64,000 nucleotides of DNA, from the NCBI RefSeq assembly GCF_040110915.1, contig NZ_CP157793.1, positions 756,939-820,938 on the forward strand, written 5' to 3'. Shown here piece by piece: positions 35,191-43,279 of this stretch. The DNA comes from Stappia sp. (GTDB lineage: Bacteria > Pseudomonadota > Alphaproteobacteria > Rhizobiales > Stappiaceae). Position 1 is the stretch's first letter. Each line of letters begins with the position of its first letter. The translations under genes were made by a program, and so were the position numbers. The notes beneath the pieces were generated by a model. That model was given only the letters and a program-made list of their open reading frames with translations. It was not told where the DNA came from and ran no database searches.

Positions 35191-35807
35191 CCCAAGGTTT
35201 CCAGGTTCCCGGCTTTCCAAGCCCCTCTCGCGAGTTCCCCGAAGGAAAGGCCGGAGGAGGGCATGAACCCGGCGCGTGCCGCCAGGATCGTCCGTTCCCG
35301 CCACGCCCTGGAACGACCGCCCCCAAACGAGCGTCAGTTGCCCGCGTGAAAAGGTGGGCCGGGCTCGAAACCCGGCCCAGTTGGGTCACGTGCGATCCGA
35401 TAGCAGAAAGAAGCTACCTGCGGTCCGCATGTGTCTCGGTCTGTTTCGATCGCCATGTCGCCCACCGGAGCGGGCAAAAGGCGACAAAGCATCCCGAGGG
35501 CACTCGTCAAACTGGAACAAACCCGGTATGCACTATGAGAACGTTGCGCTCGTTGGCTGATGGCGAATACCCTCTTGCGACTTGGCGTTTCGATGCAATC
35601 GGCACCCCGTCGTTACGCCGGTCGCCGCCGCGACTGCGCGCACCCCATTGCTCCCCGGTCGCTGCGCACCGGCGACTGCATTTCAACGGCAGCCTCTCGC
35701 CGGCTGCCACTCACTGGCTGCGCCCCGATGGCCGTATCGAGGGCGGCACAGGCACTTGCAAGCGGATCAATCGAAACGGATCAATCCAGGGGCATGATCG
35801 TGGACGC

Positions 35808-35852
35808 ATCTGAGGCGTGCAAATCTGAAGCGTGCAAATCTGGGGCGTGCGA
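35808..35852. repeat. 15-bp tandem repeat, three copies
   Basis: Units of the form ATCTGAAGCGTGCAA at 35808-35822, 35823-35837 and 35838-35852 with one to three changes each. Lies about 390 bases before the YcaO gene. Confidence 0.85.
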
Positions 35853-36239
35853 ACACGAGATCACCGGTTTGCCAGTGCTCCTCGCGGAGCCCGGGCGACA
35901 ACCCCGACGCATGCGCGCGCGCCGTCTCGCCTCCCATCGGATCGCATCCAACCGGCCCGCATCGCAAAAACCCACATCCAGACGGGAGCCCCGCGAACGC
36001 CTCTCACGTGGACGCGTCGCCGTCACGCACCGCCTTGACCGGGACAGCGACACCCTGCGCGAGACTGGGCACGGATCCTGCCCGCCATCATCCGAAAATT
36101 CAAAGAACTGGCGCTCAAACCGCCACGGGAACAAAGCCTTGTCGCTTCACTCCCTCGTTGGAGGCACAAGACACCAGACGCCGTTATCTGTTCGTGATTT
36201 TCGAATATGTCGCCTACAACCGGGCGCGGAGGCGGATCG

Positions 36240-37613
36240 ATGCGCGACGCGCTGAGCCGGGCATTCGCCGCCGCCGCCGAGGCCCTTGCGGCCGGACCGT
36301 CCGCGCGCTGGCCCGCCGAGGCCTGCGACCTGCTGCGGTTTCTCGGGATCGCCGACCCGGCCGACGTCGAGCGCGACCGCGATCTCGCGCGCCTGGTCGC
36401 CATCGCGGCCCGGCTCGAGCGGCTGTTCGCCATTCCCGTACCCGATGCGCCGGGCCTTGCCTGTTTCGGTGCACAGGTGAACACCGATGCCTTCGATGTC
36501 CCGCAGGCGCATCGCGCCTGTGTCTCCGGCGTCGGGGCGGATCGTCTCGCGGCGCTGAGGGCCTGTGTCGCGGAAGCCGCGGAGTTCGTCTGCCAGTTCG
36601 CCCGCGTCGACGAGCCGCGCGCCTCAGCTGTTGCCTGCGACCTGCCGGATGAGGCGCTCGCCGCCGCCTGGTGCGATCTCGGCCAGGATCAGGGCGAGGG
36701 CGATGGCGAGGCCGGTGACGGATCTCCCCGCGTGGCGGCGCGGCCGTTCGAGGGGGGCGCGCCGGTCGGTCTTCCGGCCGGCCTGTGTTGGCGAAACGTC
36801 GAGGGCGATGCCGGTCTGCGTCCCGCCTTCGCGCCCGGCCTGGGTGTCGCGGCCGGGGTCGATCCCCGGACCGCGAGCCAGCGCGCCGTGCTGGAATGGA
36901 TCGAGCGCGATGCCGTCGCCCTGTGGTGGCGCGGCGGCCGCCGGGCGCGTTCGGTCGTCCTGGAGCGTCTGGTCGATGCCGGCATCCCGGAGCGGATGCA
37001 GGCGTATCGCGGCGGATTGCGCAACCGCCGGACGTGGTTCTTGGATCTGACGACGGAGGTCGCCGTTCCCGTCGTGGCGGCCCTGTCGTGCGGACCGGAT
37101 GGACGCGGGTTCGCCTATGGGTTCGCCGCGCGTCTCACTCTTGAAGAGGCTTTGCGCGCCGCGTTCGAGGAACTGCTGCAGATCGAGCTTGCCGACCGGC
37201 TGGTGGCCGCCAAGCGCGCGGAAGGCGGGGACGATGCGCTCAACGCGGTCGACCGCCGGCACCTGGAGCGCCGCGACACGGTCACCGATGCCTGGGAGAT
37301 CCTGCATCCGTCGCGGATCGCCGATGCGGTGCCGGGGACAGGCGACGACCCGGCGCGGGATCGTGACGCGGAGGAATCGTCCACCGATCCGGCGACCGTT
37401 CTGGCCCGTCGGCTGCACGCGTCGGGCTGCCGGGCGCATGTGGTCGATCTCACGCGCGAGGACCTCGGCGTTCCGGTCATGCGTGCCATCGTGACGGGGC
37501 TGCAACCGGATCCGTCCCCGCGTGTGAGCGCGCGCCTGCAGCGCCAGCGCGACGCCGGGACAAAGGGCGGGACCACGGCCACGATCGCGGGCGACCGCGT
37601 GCGGCTTTATTGA
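36240..37613 (+). CDS. YcaO-domain protein (ATP-dependent backbone modification enzyme family)
   Basis: A 457-residue protein with YcaO family blocks: FAPGLGVAAGVDPRTASQRAVLEWIERDAVALWW (Glu 219 and Glu 222 match the ATP/Mg-binding ExxE), VPVVAALSCGPDGRGFAYGFAARLTLEEALRAAFEELLQ (Glu/Gln near 310-314), and the C-terminal DLTREDLGVPVMRAIVTGLQPD. YcaO enzymes use ATP to make azolines, thioamides or amidines in peptide backbones, or act in ribosomal S12 methylthiolation. The ATG at 36240 has GGAGGCGG upstream; an earlier ATG at 36207 has none. No TfuA, dehydrogenase or ocin-ThiF partner is adjacent. It forms a likely operon with the SARP-type gene 81 bases downstream. Confidence 0.88.
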   Translation: MRDALSRAFAAAAEALAAGPSARWPAEACDLLRFLGIADPADVERDRDLARLVAIAARLERLFAIPVPDAPGLACFGAQVNTDAFDVPQAHRACVSGVGADRLAALRACVAEAAEFVCQFARVDEPRASAVACDLPDEALAAAWCDLGQDQGEGDGEAGDGSPRVAARPFEGGAPVGLPAGLCWRNVEGDAGLRPAFAPGLGVAAGVDPRTASQRAVLEWIERDAVALWWRGGRRARSVVLERLVDAGIPERMQAYRGGLRNRRTWFLDLTTEVAVPVVAALSCGPDGRGFAYGFAARLTLEEALRAAFEELLQIELADRLVAAKRAEGGDDALNAVDRRHLERRDTVTDAWEILHPSRIADAVPGTGDDPARDRDAEESSTDPATVLARRLHASGCRAHVVDLTREDLGVPVMRAIVTGLQPDPSPRVSARLQRQRDAGTKGGTTATIAGDRVRLY

Positions 37614-37694
37614 GGGGTGTGATGCGGAGAGACCGGACGTGACGCCAAGCCAGGCCGCGCAAGGAGACGCCGCGGCGATCGAGGGTCGTTTGCG

Positions 37695-39794
37695 ATGAGC
37701 GACGAGAAAACCGGGGCGAAGGAGGCGCAAGCGGGGCCGGGGCGCACGGTCACGCCGCTGCGCGCTTTTCTTTTGGGCGCGCCGCGCTTCGAGGTGGCCG
37801 GCGCGCCGCTGGTGTTCCGCTCGCGCAAGGCGGAGGGGCTGCTGGTGCGCCTGTGCCTCGACCCCGGCGGCCGCGTTTCGCGCGAGACGGCGGCCAATCT
37901 CTTCTGGGGCGACAGCTCAGAGCATCATGCGCGCTCCTCCCTGCGCCAGACGCTGCTGATCCTGCGACGGACCCTCGAGTCGGCCGGGTTCGACGGGCTG
38001 CGCAGCGACAAGCTCACCATCGAGCTGGATCTTGAGCGGGTCGATCTCGATATCGACGAGATCGCGGCGGTGCCGACCCGCATCCCGCCGCGCCTCTTGC
38101 GCGAAAAGCGCCTGTCGGAGCGTCTGGTGGAGGGCGGCGAACTCGTCGGCGATGCCTTCACCGGTTGGCTGCGGGTGCGCCGCCAGCAGTTGCACGATCG
38201 GATCCGCGCCGCGCTGGAGCCGGCGATTGCCCTGCGCGCGGCCCAATGGGGACGCACCGAGGAAGCGGCGCTCGCCCTGCTCAACCTCGATCCCACCCAT
38301 GAGCCGGCCTGCCGCGCCTATATGATCGCCCGCGCCGCGCAGGGAGACTATACCGCCGCGCTCAGGGCCTATGAGGACCTGTGGAACCTGCTGGACGAGG
38401 ATTTCGACAGCACGCCCTCGGGAGAGACGCAGGATCTCGTCGTCGACATCAAGCTCGGTCGCTTTCCCGAGTGGCTCCGGCAGGAGCAGGCCCGGCTATC
38501 CGCGGAGACCGCCGCGCCCCCGGCCCCCGTTGCCCGCAAGGCAGATCCGGCGCCGGCGGCGGGCGAGGCGCGCCCGGCCGGTGCTTCGGCCGCGTCCCAG
38601 CGTCCGGTCATCATTCTCGACCCGATCCTGCAACTGCAGGAGTCGGACGAGGAGGTGCGCCTTGCGCGCGTCTTCCGCCACGACCTGATCTCGCGTCTCG
38701 TGCGGTTCCGGGAATGGTCGGTGGTCGACGGCCCGACGGAGGAGCTGCTGCGTTCCGCCGTTCCGCTCTACCGCGTGGCGATCAGCACGCTGCGTTCGGG
38801 CCCGCGCCTGTCCTACTCGGTCACGGTCAAGAACTCGCACACCAACGCCTTCGTCTGGGGCCAGAACGCCGAGGTCGACGTCGAGGACCTGTTCGCGCGC
38901 CAGTCGTCGCTGGTCGCCGACATCGCCGTGTCGATGAACATCAGCATCTCCGCCGAGCGGCTCTCCAGTCTGGCGCGGTTGCCGGAGGCGTCCCTCGACC
39001 ACTACGACCGGCTGCTGATGGGGCAGCGCCTGCATTACACCTGGCGCATCGAGGACACCTATCGCGCGGAAGAGATCATCTCCGCGCTGATCGAGGAAAA
39101 CCCGCGCTTCGGGCCGGCCTACTCGAGCCTTGCCCAGATCCTGAACTCCCGCCACATCGTGTTCCCCGGTCACCGCCACACGCCGGAGGCGCTGGAGCGC
39201 GCGGCGACCCTCGCCCGCACGGCCCTGTCGCTCGATCCCTTCGATTCGCGCGCCGTGCTGTGCGCGGCCTGGACGGCTGCCCTGCAGCGCCGGTTTTCGG
39301 CCGCCGAGGAGGGGCATCGCCAGGCGCTCCAGCTCAACGACAATGATCCGTGGACGGCCCTGTCGGCGGCGCATGGTCTCGCCTACGCCGGGCACGGGCT
39401 GGAGGCGGCGCGCATTGCCGGACGGCAGCGCGATAGCGGTCTGCTGACCTCTCCGCTGCATTGGAGCTATTACGTCGGGATCATGTTTCTGAGCGGCAAC
39501 GACGCGCAGGCAATCGACGGGTTCCGGCAGCTCGACGGCGGCTATCTCGGCGTCGAGGCGTGGTACGTCGCGGCGCTGGCGCTCACCGGGGACACCGACG
39601 AGGCGATCGCGCAGCGCCGGCTTCTGGAAGCGCGCATCGCCGAGCGCTGGGTGCATTCCGAGCCGCCGAGCCGTGCCGACATCGCCCGCTGGATCGCGAA
39701 CTGCTTTCCGATCTCCGATCCGGACACATGGGAGCGTTTTCGCGACGGCTTGGCCCGCGCCGGCCTGGATCTGCCGCCGGACCTGGCCCCCTGA
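37695..39794 (+). CDS. SARP/BTAD-type regulator with C-terminal TPR region
   Basis: A 699-residue protein. The N-terminus is a winged-helix domain (FLLGAPRFEVAGAPLVFRSRKAEGLLVRLCL, then SRETAANLFWGDSSEHHARSSLRQTLLILRRTL). A bacterial transcriptional activation domain follows (ALLNLDPTHEPACRAYMIARAAQGDYTAALRAYEDLWNLL, about residues 190-235). After an Ala/Pro linker (265-305) comes a TolB/adenylate-cyclase-like segment and TPR-like helices to the end. Such proteins activate antibiotic or peptide clusters in actinobacteria and occur as stand-alone regulators in alphaproteobacteria. Its position behind YcaO suggests it controls this locus. The ATG has GAGGG about 10 bases upstream. Confidence 0.85.
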   Translation: MSDEKTGAKEAQAGPGRTVTPLRAFLLGAPRFEVAGAPLVFRSRKAEGLLVRLCLDPGGRVSRETAANLFWGDSSEHHARSSLRQTLLILRRTLESAGFDGLRSDKLTIELDLERVDLDIDEIAAVPTRIPPRLLREKRLSERLVEGGELVGDAFTGWLRVRRQQLHDRIRAALEPAIALRAAQWGRTEEAALALLNLDPTHEPACRAYMIARAAQGDYTAALRAYEDLWNLLDEDFDSTPSGETQDLVVDIKLGRFPEWLRQEQARLSAETAAPPAPVARKADPAPAAGEARPAGASAASQRPVIILDPILQLQESDEEVRLARVFRHDLISRLVRFREWSVVDGPTEELLRSAVPLYRVAISTLRSGPRLSYSVTVKNSHTNAFVWGQNAEVDVEDLFARQSSLVADIAVSMNISISAERLSSLARLPEASLDHYDRLLMGQRLHYTWRIEDTYRAEEIISALIEENPRFGPAYSSLAQILNSRHIVFPGHRHTPEALERAATLARTALSLDPFDSRAVLCAAWTAALQRRFSAAEEGHRQALQLNDNDPWTALSAAHGLAYAGHGLEAARIAGRQRDSGLLTSPLHWSYYVGIMFLSGNDAQAIDGFRQLDGGYLGVEAWYVAALALTGDTDEAIAQRRLLEARIAERWVHSEPPSRADIARWIANCFPISDPDTWERFRDGLARAGLDLPPDLAP

Positions 39795-39873
39795 CATGGC
39801 TCCCGAGGCGGGGTCGGCGGCGCGGGCCCCCTGACGTCGCTTCCTGAGGCTGCTCTTCGAGGCTGCCCCCAGA

Positions 39874-39925
39874 GGCGACCAGTTGAGGCGACCAGTTGAG
39901 GCGGCCAGTTGGGGCGGCCCGCTGA
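39874..39925. repeat. 13-bp tandem repeat, four degenerate copies
   Basis: Units GGCGACCAGTTGA (39874-39886, 39887-39899), then two diverged units to 39925, in the 298-base convergent gap between the SARP-type gene and the small-protein gene. The rest of that gap holds a short direct repeat (ACCGCGCGCAGA) and no gene. Confidence 0.85.
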
Positions 39926-40092
39926 TCGGCTCTCCGCCACGGTGTTTTGACACCGCGCGCAGAGGAACCGCGCGCAGACCTCGACCCGACACGGCGACGT
40001 CCTTCCTGCGCTTTTATCCCGCGGCTTACGCCTGCGCGGCAAGCCCCGCTTGTCACGACCCGCGCCGGCGCATCATGGCCGGCTGGCGCCGG

Positions 40093-40491
40093 TCAGGTGC
40101 ACACGGCGATGGTGTAATCCGCCACCCGATGCAGGAAGAAATCGGAATGGGAGATCCGCTCGTCGCCGCACGCCATCTCCGCATAGAACGGGGCGAGCGG
40201 GTAGGGCTCGTCCGTGCCCTCGGCATCGTTGCGGGCGTATCGCTCCAGCGACTGTTCGATCATCTTGCGCGGCGGGAGGCGCAGGAAGAGCACCTCCTCG
40301 GAGGGCTGCACCACCTGAAGCGCCTTGAGATGCTCCGGAACGCTGGCGATGTCGCGCCCCTCGACCTCGGCCTTGAAGTCGGCGAGTGTCTCGGGCCAGG
40401 GCTTTCGACCCGTGGCATAGGCCGCGATGAGCTCTCCGAAGGCCTTGTGGTCGTGGATTTCGACTTTCTTGAGTTCGGCCGATGCAAGCAT
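40093..40491 (-). CDS. 132-residue protein of unknown family, convergent with the YcaO operon
   Basis: The ATG at 40491 (MLASAELKKVEIHDHKAF) has a strong AGGAGGAG site 8 bases upstream, so the gene is probably real. The protein is mostly helical, acidic and soluble: DFKAEVEGRDIASVPEHL, a Pro-rich turn LRLPPRKMIEQSLERYARND, then FYAEMACGDERISHSDFFLHRVADYTIAVCT at the end. It has two Cys, one of them next to last (…AVCT). It has no signal peptide and no recognised domain. Its neighbours (YcaO, SARP-type regulator, heme peroxidase) make it a candidate substrate, leader-bearing precursor or accessory protein, but nothing in the sequence proves this. Confidence 0.7.
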   Translation of the reverse strand: MLASAELKKVEIHDHKAFGELIAAYATGRKPWPETLADFKAEVEGRDIASVPEHLKALQVVQPSEEVLFLRLPPRKMIEQSLERYARNDAEGTDEPYPLAPFYAEMACGDERISHSDFFLHRVADYTIAVCT

Positions 40492-40616
40492 TTCGAGACT
40501 CCTCCTGTTCGACAGGCTGGTCGACATGCGCCGGCGGTTCCCTTCACCACGGGCGCTCTACCACGGCGCGCTCCATCAAGGCGCGCTTCACCGTTGGCGC
40601 TCCACCAAAGAGACTT

Positions 40617-40667
40617 CTTCACGGCGCTCCGGCGCGCGCCTCCTTCACGGCGCTCCGGCGCGTGCCT
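40617..40667. repeat. 25-bp direct repeat, two copies
   Basis: Units 40617-40641 and 40643-40667 differ at a single base. They lie in the 258-base gap between the peroxidase stop and the small-protein start. The same gap also holds looser GGCGCGCTTCACC-like repeats. Confidence 0.85.
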
Positions 40668-40749
40668 CCTGTGCGGCCCGCGCCGGCGATCCCCAGGCGC
40701 CCGTCCTCCGTCGTCCGGTCAGGTGGCCGGCGCGGTGGGGAGCGCTTCC

Positions 40750-42447
40750 TTACGGCGCGGCGGACCCCGTGTCGTCGAGCCAGAGGACCAACTCGGGCAT
40801 CGTTCTCGGGACGGTGGTGCCGAAGATGACCTTCGCGGCTTCCGAGGCGACAACGGAATTAGACGGCGCTTCCGGGTGCGCGTCAAGAATGCCAAATATA
40901 CTTTCTGCAACTATAAGAGAGGCGAGGGGGCCGAAGGTCCGCCCGCCGGTCGCGACCGCCGCCTCGATCAGGTAGTAGAGAACGGGGGGCGGGTTCTGCA
41001 CGAGCCCCTCTTCCATCTCGCCGAAATCGACATCGGGCTCGCTGCGGATCCACAGGCGCATGGCGTCGTGGCGCAAGGCGGTGTCGCCGAGCCACGGCGA
41101 GGCCTCGGCGAGATCCGGATATGCCTTGCGCGCACGCGCGCACAACGCGTCGATGCGATGGACGCCGGAGACGGTGCAGCGGAGCAGGTCGCGATAGGCC
41201 AGGCCGGCCGGCTTGTGCGGCGCGGGTGGCGGGAAGAGCGTTTCATCCCAGAGCGGCTCGGCAAGCGCAGGCGACAGGCGGCGCGAGGGCTGCGGCCTGC
41301 GACCTGCCGGGAGGTCGAAGAAGTCTCCCCATGCGACGGGCCGATCGCGCTCCGACGGCGGGCGCGCCGGTGCGCGATCCGGCGTGTGCAACAGGATATC
41401 GTGCAAGGGGGTGGAATCCGGCTCGTCCGGCGAAAGACAGTAGCGCGCGCGGATCATGGCATGGCCGAGGCGCAGCGCGGCATGGGCGAGATCGGCCGCG
41501 GTTGCGCAGCCTGGCCCGGCCGGACCGGCCGGCGCGCGGTGTCGTGCCTCGAAATACGCCCGTACGGTCGGGTCGAGCAGGCGCGCCAGCAGGTCGTGGC
41601 GAAGGATGCGCCGGTAGACATGCGTCAGCGCCGCCCGCACCACCGCGAAGTTCATCGCGCTCGCTTGCGGGGATTCCGCCGCGCGCCCGTGATCAAGCCT
41701 GTCCATCGCGCGGTTGTGGACGCGCTGAAAAAGCGCCGTGAATTGCGACAGGATCGCATTGTCATCGTTGCGGGCATCGGCGATCAGCGGGATCGACACC
41801 GGGCATTTGCCATCCTCGACCGTGGCCCGCCCGATGCCGATGTCGGCCGGCGCCAGACGAAAGCGGGTCGCGGGAAACTCTGCATGCCTGTCGGTCCGAA
41901 GGCCGGGCGCGGAAGCATAGCAGCCCGCCTGCATCGCCGGGCCATGACCGTAAAGCGTCTCGAGGGCGAGGGGGCGCGTGCGCAACAGACGCCGGTCGGC
42001 GCCGTCGCCGAGATCCGCCTCCGCGCCCTGCCGAAGCAGATCGTGGATCGCGAACTGGGCCAGAAAGGCGTAGCCGGCGGGGATGGCGGGGTTCAGCGGC
42101 TCGTCCCCGTCCCCGTTCCCGTTCCCGGCCCCATCGAGTCCCGATGTGCCCGCGAAGGTGGCAGGGGTCCGGGCGAGCTTGCGCGTGATCTGTTCGAAGA
42201 GATATTCGGTCGCGCCCACGTCGGTCTCGCCGGGACGCCCCGGCGGCTCGAGGCCGATATAGGTGTCCCGCGTCGCGGCGACGGGCTGCGGATCGCCGGA
42301 GGCCTCGGGTCGCGGAGACACCGCTCGCGCCGGGGCAAGATCATCCGCGGCAGGAGAGGGTCCGGAGCTGTCCGCCCTCGATGAGCGCTGCCGAAGCTGG
42401 AGTTCGATCCGCTCCCGCAAGCCCTGGCTGGCCACCCCTCCATGCAT
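40750..42447 (-). CDS. Animal-type heme peroxidase
   Basis: A 565-residue protein of the peroxidase-cyclooxygenase (An_peroxidase) superfamily. Catalytic residues are in place: distal His 135 in LAQFAIHDLLRQ, catalytic Arg 226 in IADARNDDNAILSQFTALFQRVHNRAMDRL, and proximal heme His 329 in LGHAMIRARYCL. The first ~55 residues are Ser/Pro/Arg-rich with no clear signal peptide, so a cytoplasmic or non-classically exported enzyme is likely. It lies upstream of the small-protein gene on the same strand (258-base gap) and faces the YcaO-SARP operon. It could oxidise or cross-link a peptide product, or make hypohalous acid; the substrate is unknown. Confidence 0.85.
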   Translation of the reverse strand: MHGGVASQGLRERIELQLRQRSSRADSSGPSPAADDLAPARAVSPRPEASGDPQPVAATRDTYIGLEPPGRPGETDVGATEYLFEQITRKLARTPATFAGTSGLDGAGNGNGDGDEPLNPAIPAGYAFLAQFAIHDLLRQGAEADLGDGADRRLLRTRPLALETLYGHGPAMQAGCYASAPGLRTDRHAEFPATRFRLAPADIGIGRATVEDGKCPVSIPLIADARNDDNAILSQFTALFQRVHNRAMDRLDHGRAAESPQASAMNFAVVRAALTHVYRRILRHDLLARLLDPTVRAYFEARHRAPAGPAGPGCATAADLAHAALRLGHAMIRARYCLSPDEPDSTPLHDILLHTPDRAPARPPSERDRPVAWGDFFDLPAGRRPQPSRRLSPALAEPLWDETLFPPPAPHKPAGLAYRDLLRCTVSGVHRIDALCARARKAYPDLAEASPWLGDTALRHDAMRLWIRSEPDVDFGEMEEGLVQNPPPVLYYLIEAAVATGGRTFGPLASLIVAESIFGILDAHPEAPSNSVVASEAAKVIFGTTVPRTMPELVLWLDDTGSAAP

Positions 42448-42663
42448 GTGAAGCCCCGCTGTTCGTCCGGTTTATCGCGCCGAGGTCCGTCCCCGCTCTC
42501 GTCGCGCCCGGGACGCCTTGCCCGGCGCGTCGCCCGGGCTCCGCTTCCGCGGTCGCGGCGTCCCGGTGACCCGGCTCCCGTGTCTTCCTCGTGTCTTCGG
42601 CCCGCCGATCACGCCGCCGGACGAAGTTTGCAACCCGCGCTCATTTCGCCCCGTCTCGAGGCT

Positions 42664-42732
42664 CGTCTTCGAGCCCCCGTCTTCGAGCCCCCGTCTTCGA
42701 GCTCCCGTCCAGAGCCCCCGTCCAGGGCCTCC
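42664..42732. repeat. 14-bp tandem repeat, about five copies
   Basis: Units CGTCTTCGAGCCCC (42664-42677 and 42678-42691 identical), then three increasingly diverged units of 13-14 bases. Non-coding. Confidence 0.85.
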
Positions 42733-42986
42733 TTTTTCGAACTCCCGTTTCGAGCCCGGACGGATGTGTCGGGGTTACGCGCAGGCGTAACCGGCTTCGC
42801 GCGACACGTGACCGGCCCGCCCGGCACCGGGAGCCACTTCGGCTCCGGCGCGGAACACGGTTCCCCCCGCAGGCCATCGGCATCAGGCCCATCAGCATGC
42901 AGCCTATGGAGAATCGGTATTATGTGTGCACGTATGGCGTGATATGATCGTCATCGGCCAGGCGAGGGGCGCCATCCTGCGAAGGG

Positions 42987-43026
42987 GCGGGCCGCGTCGG
43001 GTCGCAGTCGGGCCGCGTCGGGTCGC
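42987..43026. repeat. 19-bp direct repeat, two perfect copies
   Basis: CGGGCCGCGTCGGGTCGCA at 42987-43005 and 43008-43026, two bases apart. Confidence 0.85.
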
Positions 43027-43279
43027 ACGGGTTACACGCGCGCCGTCGCTCTTGCGCGGGGGTGCGGGCACTCCGGTCGTTTGCCCACGGCCTTCTGCTG
43101 CCCACGGCCTTCTTTTGCCTACGACCTTGGGCGGTCGTGCAATCTGGCTGTTTCCCCGGCGCCGGGGATCGCCTAGACTCGCAGTGCATCCGGTGGAGGG
43201 TTACGCGCGTTCGCGGGCCCGTTTTGCTGACCACGAACCGCCGATGCGCGACGACATTCAGGGGTGGTTGATTGCTCGG

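Larger units (their letters stand above)
34690..36239. other. 1.5-kb region without a recognisable gene, rich in short repeats
   Basis: Open frames in both strands are Arg/Pro/Ala-rich, lack ribosome sites and overlap each other, so I call none. It contains tandem repeats at 35146-35190 and 35808-35852, a partly repeated CCCTTGCGACAG unit around 35011-35045, and a 9-bp perfect hairpin at 35355-35379 with loop CTCGAAA. The end nearest 36240 must hold the promoter of the YcaO operon; no motif was identifiable. Confidence 0.6.
42448..43279. other. 830-base divergent spacer with repeats
   Basis: Between the peroxidase (minus) and the sigma-54 regulator (plus). Contains the 14-bp repeat array at 42664-42732, the 19-bp repeat at 42987-43026 and a CCCACGGCCTTCT unit repeated around 43083-43115. 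The stretch near 42900-42940 is AT-richer. No convincing gene. Confidence 0.5.

Noticed and set aside
35355..35379. Hairpin with loop CTCGAAA as a tRNA T-arm remnant or terminator
   Set aside because: No acceptor or anticodon partner sequences around it and no T-tract after it on either strand.
34746..35813. Open frame of 355 codons on the plus strand in the gene-poor region
   Set aside because: Composition is Arg/Pro/Ser/Ala-rich without domain pattern, no ribosome site, contains tandem repeats, and other frames are equally open as expected in GC-rich DNA.
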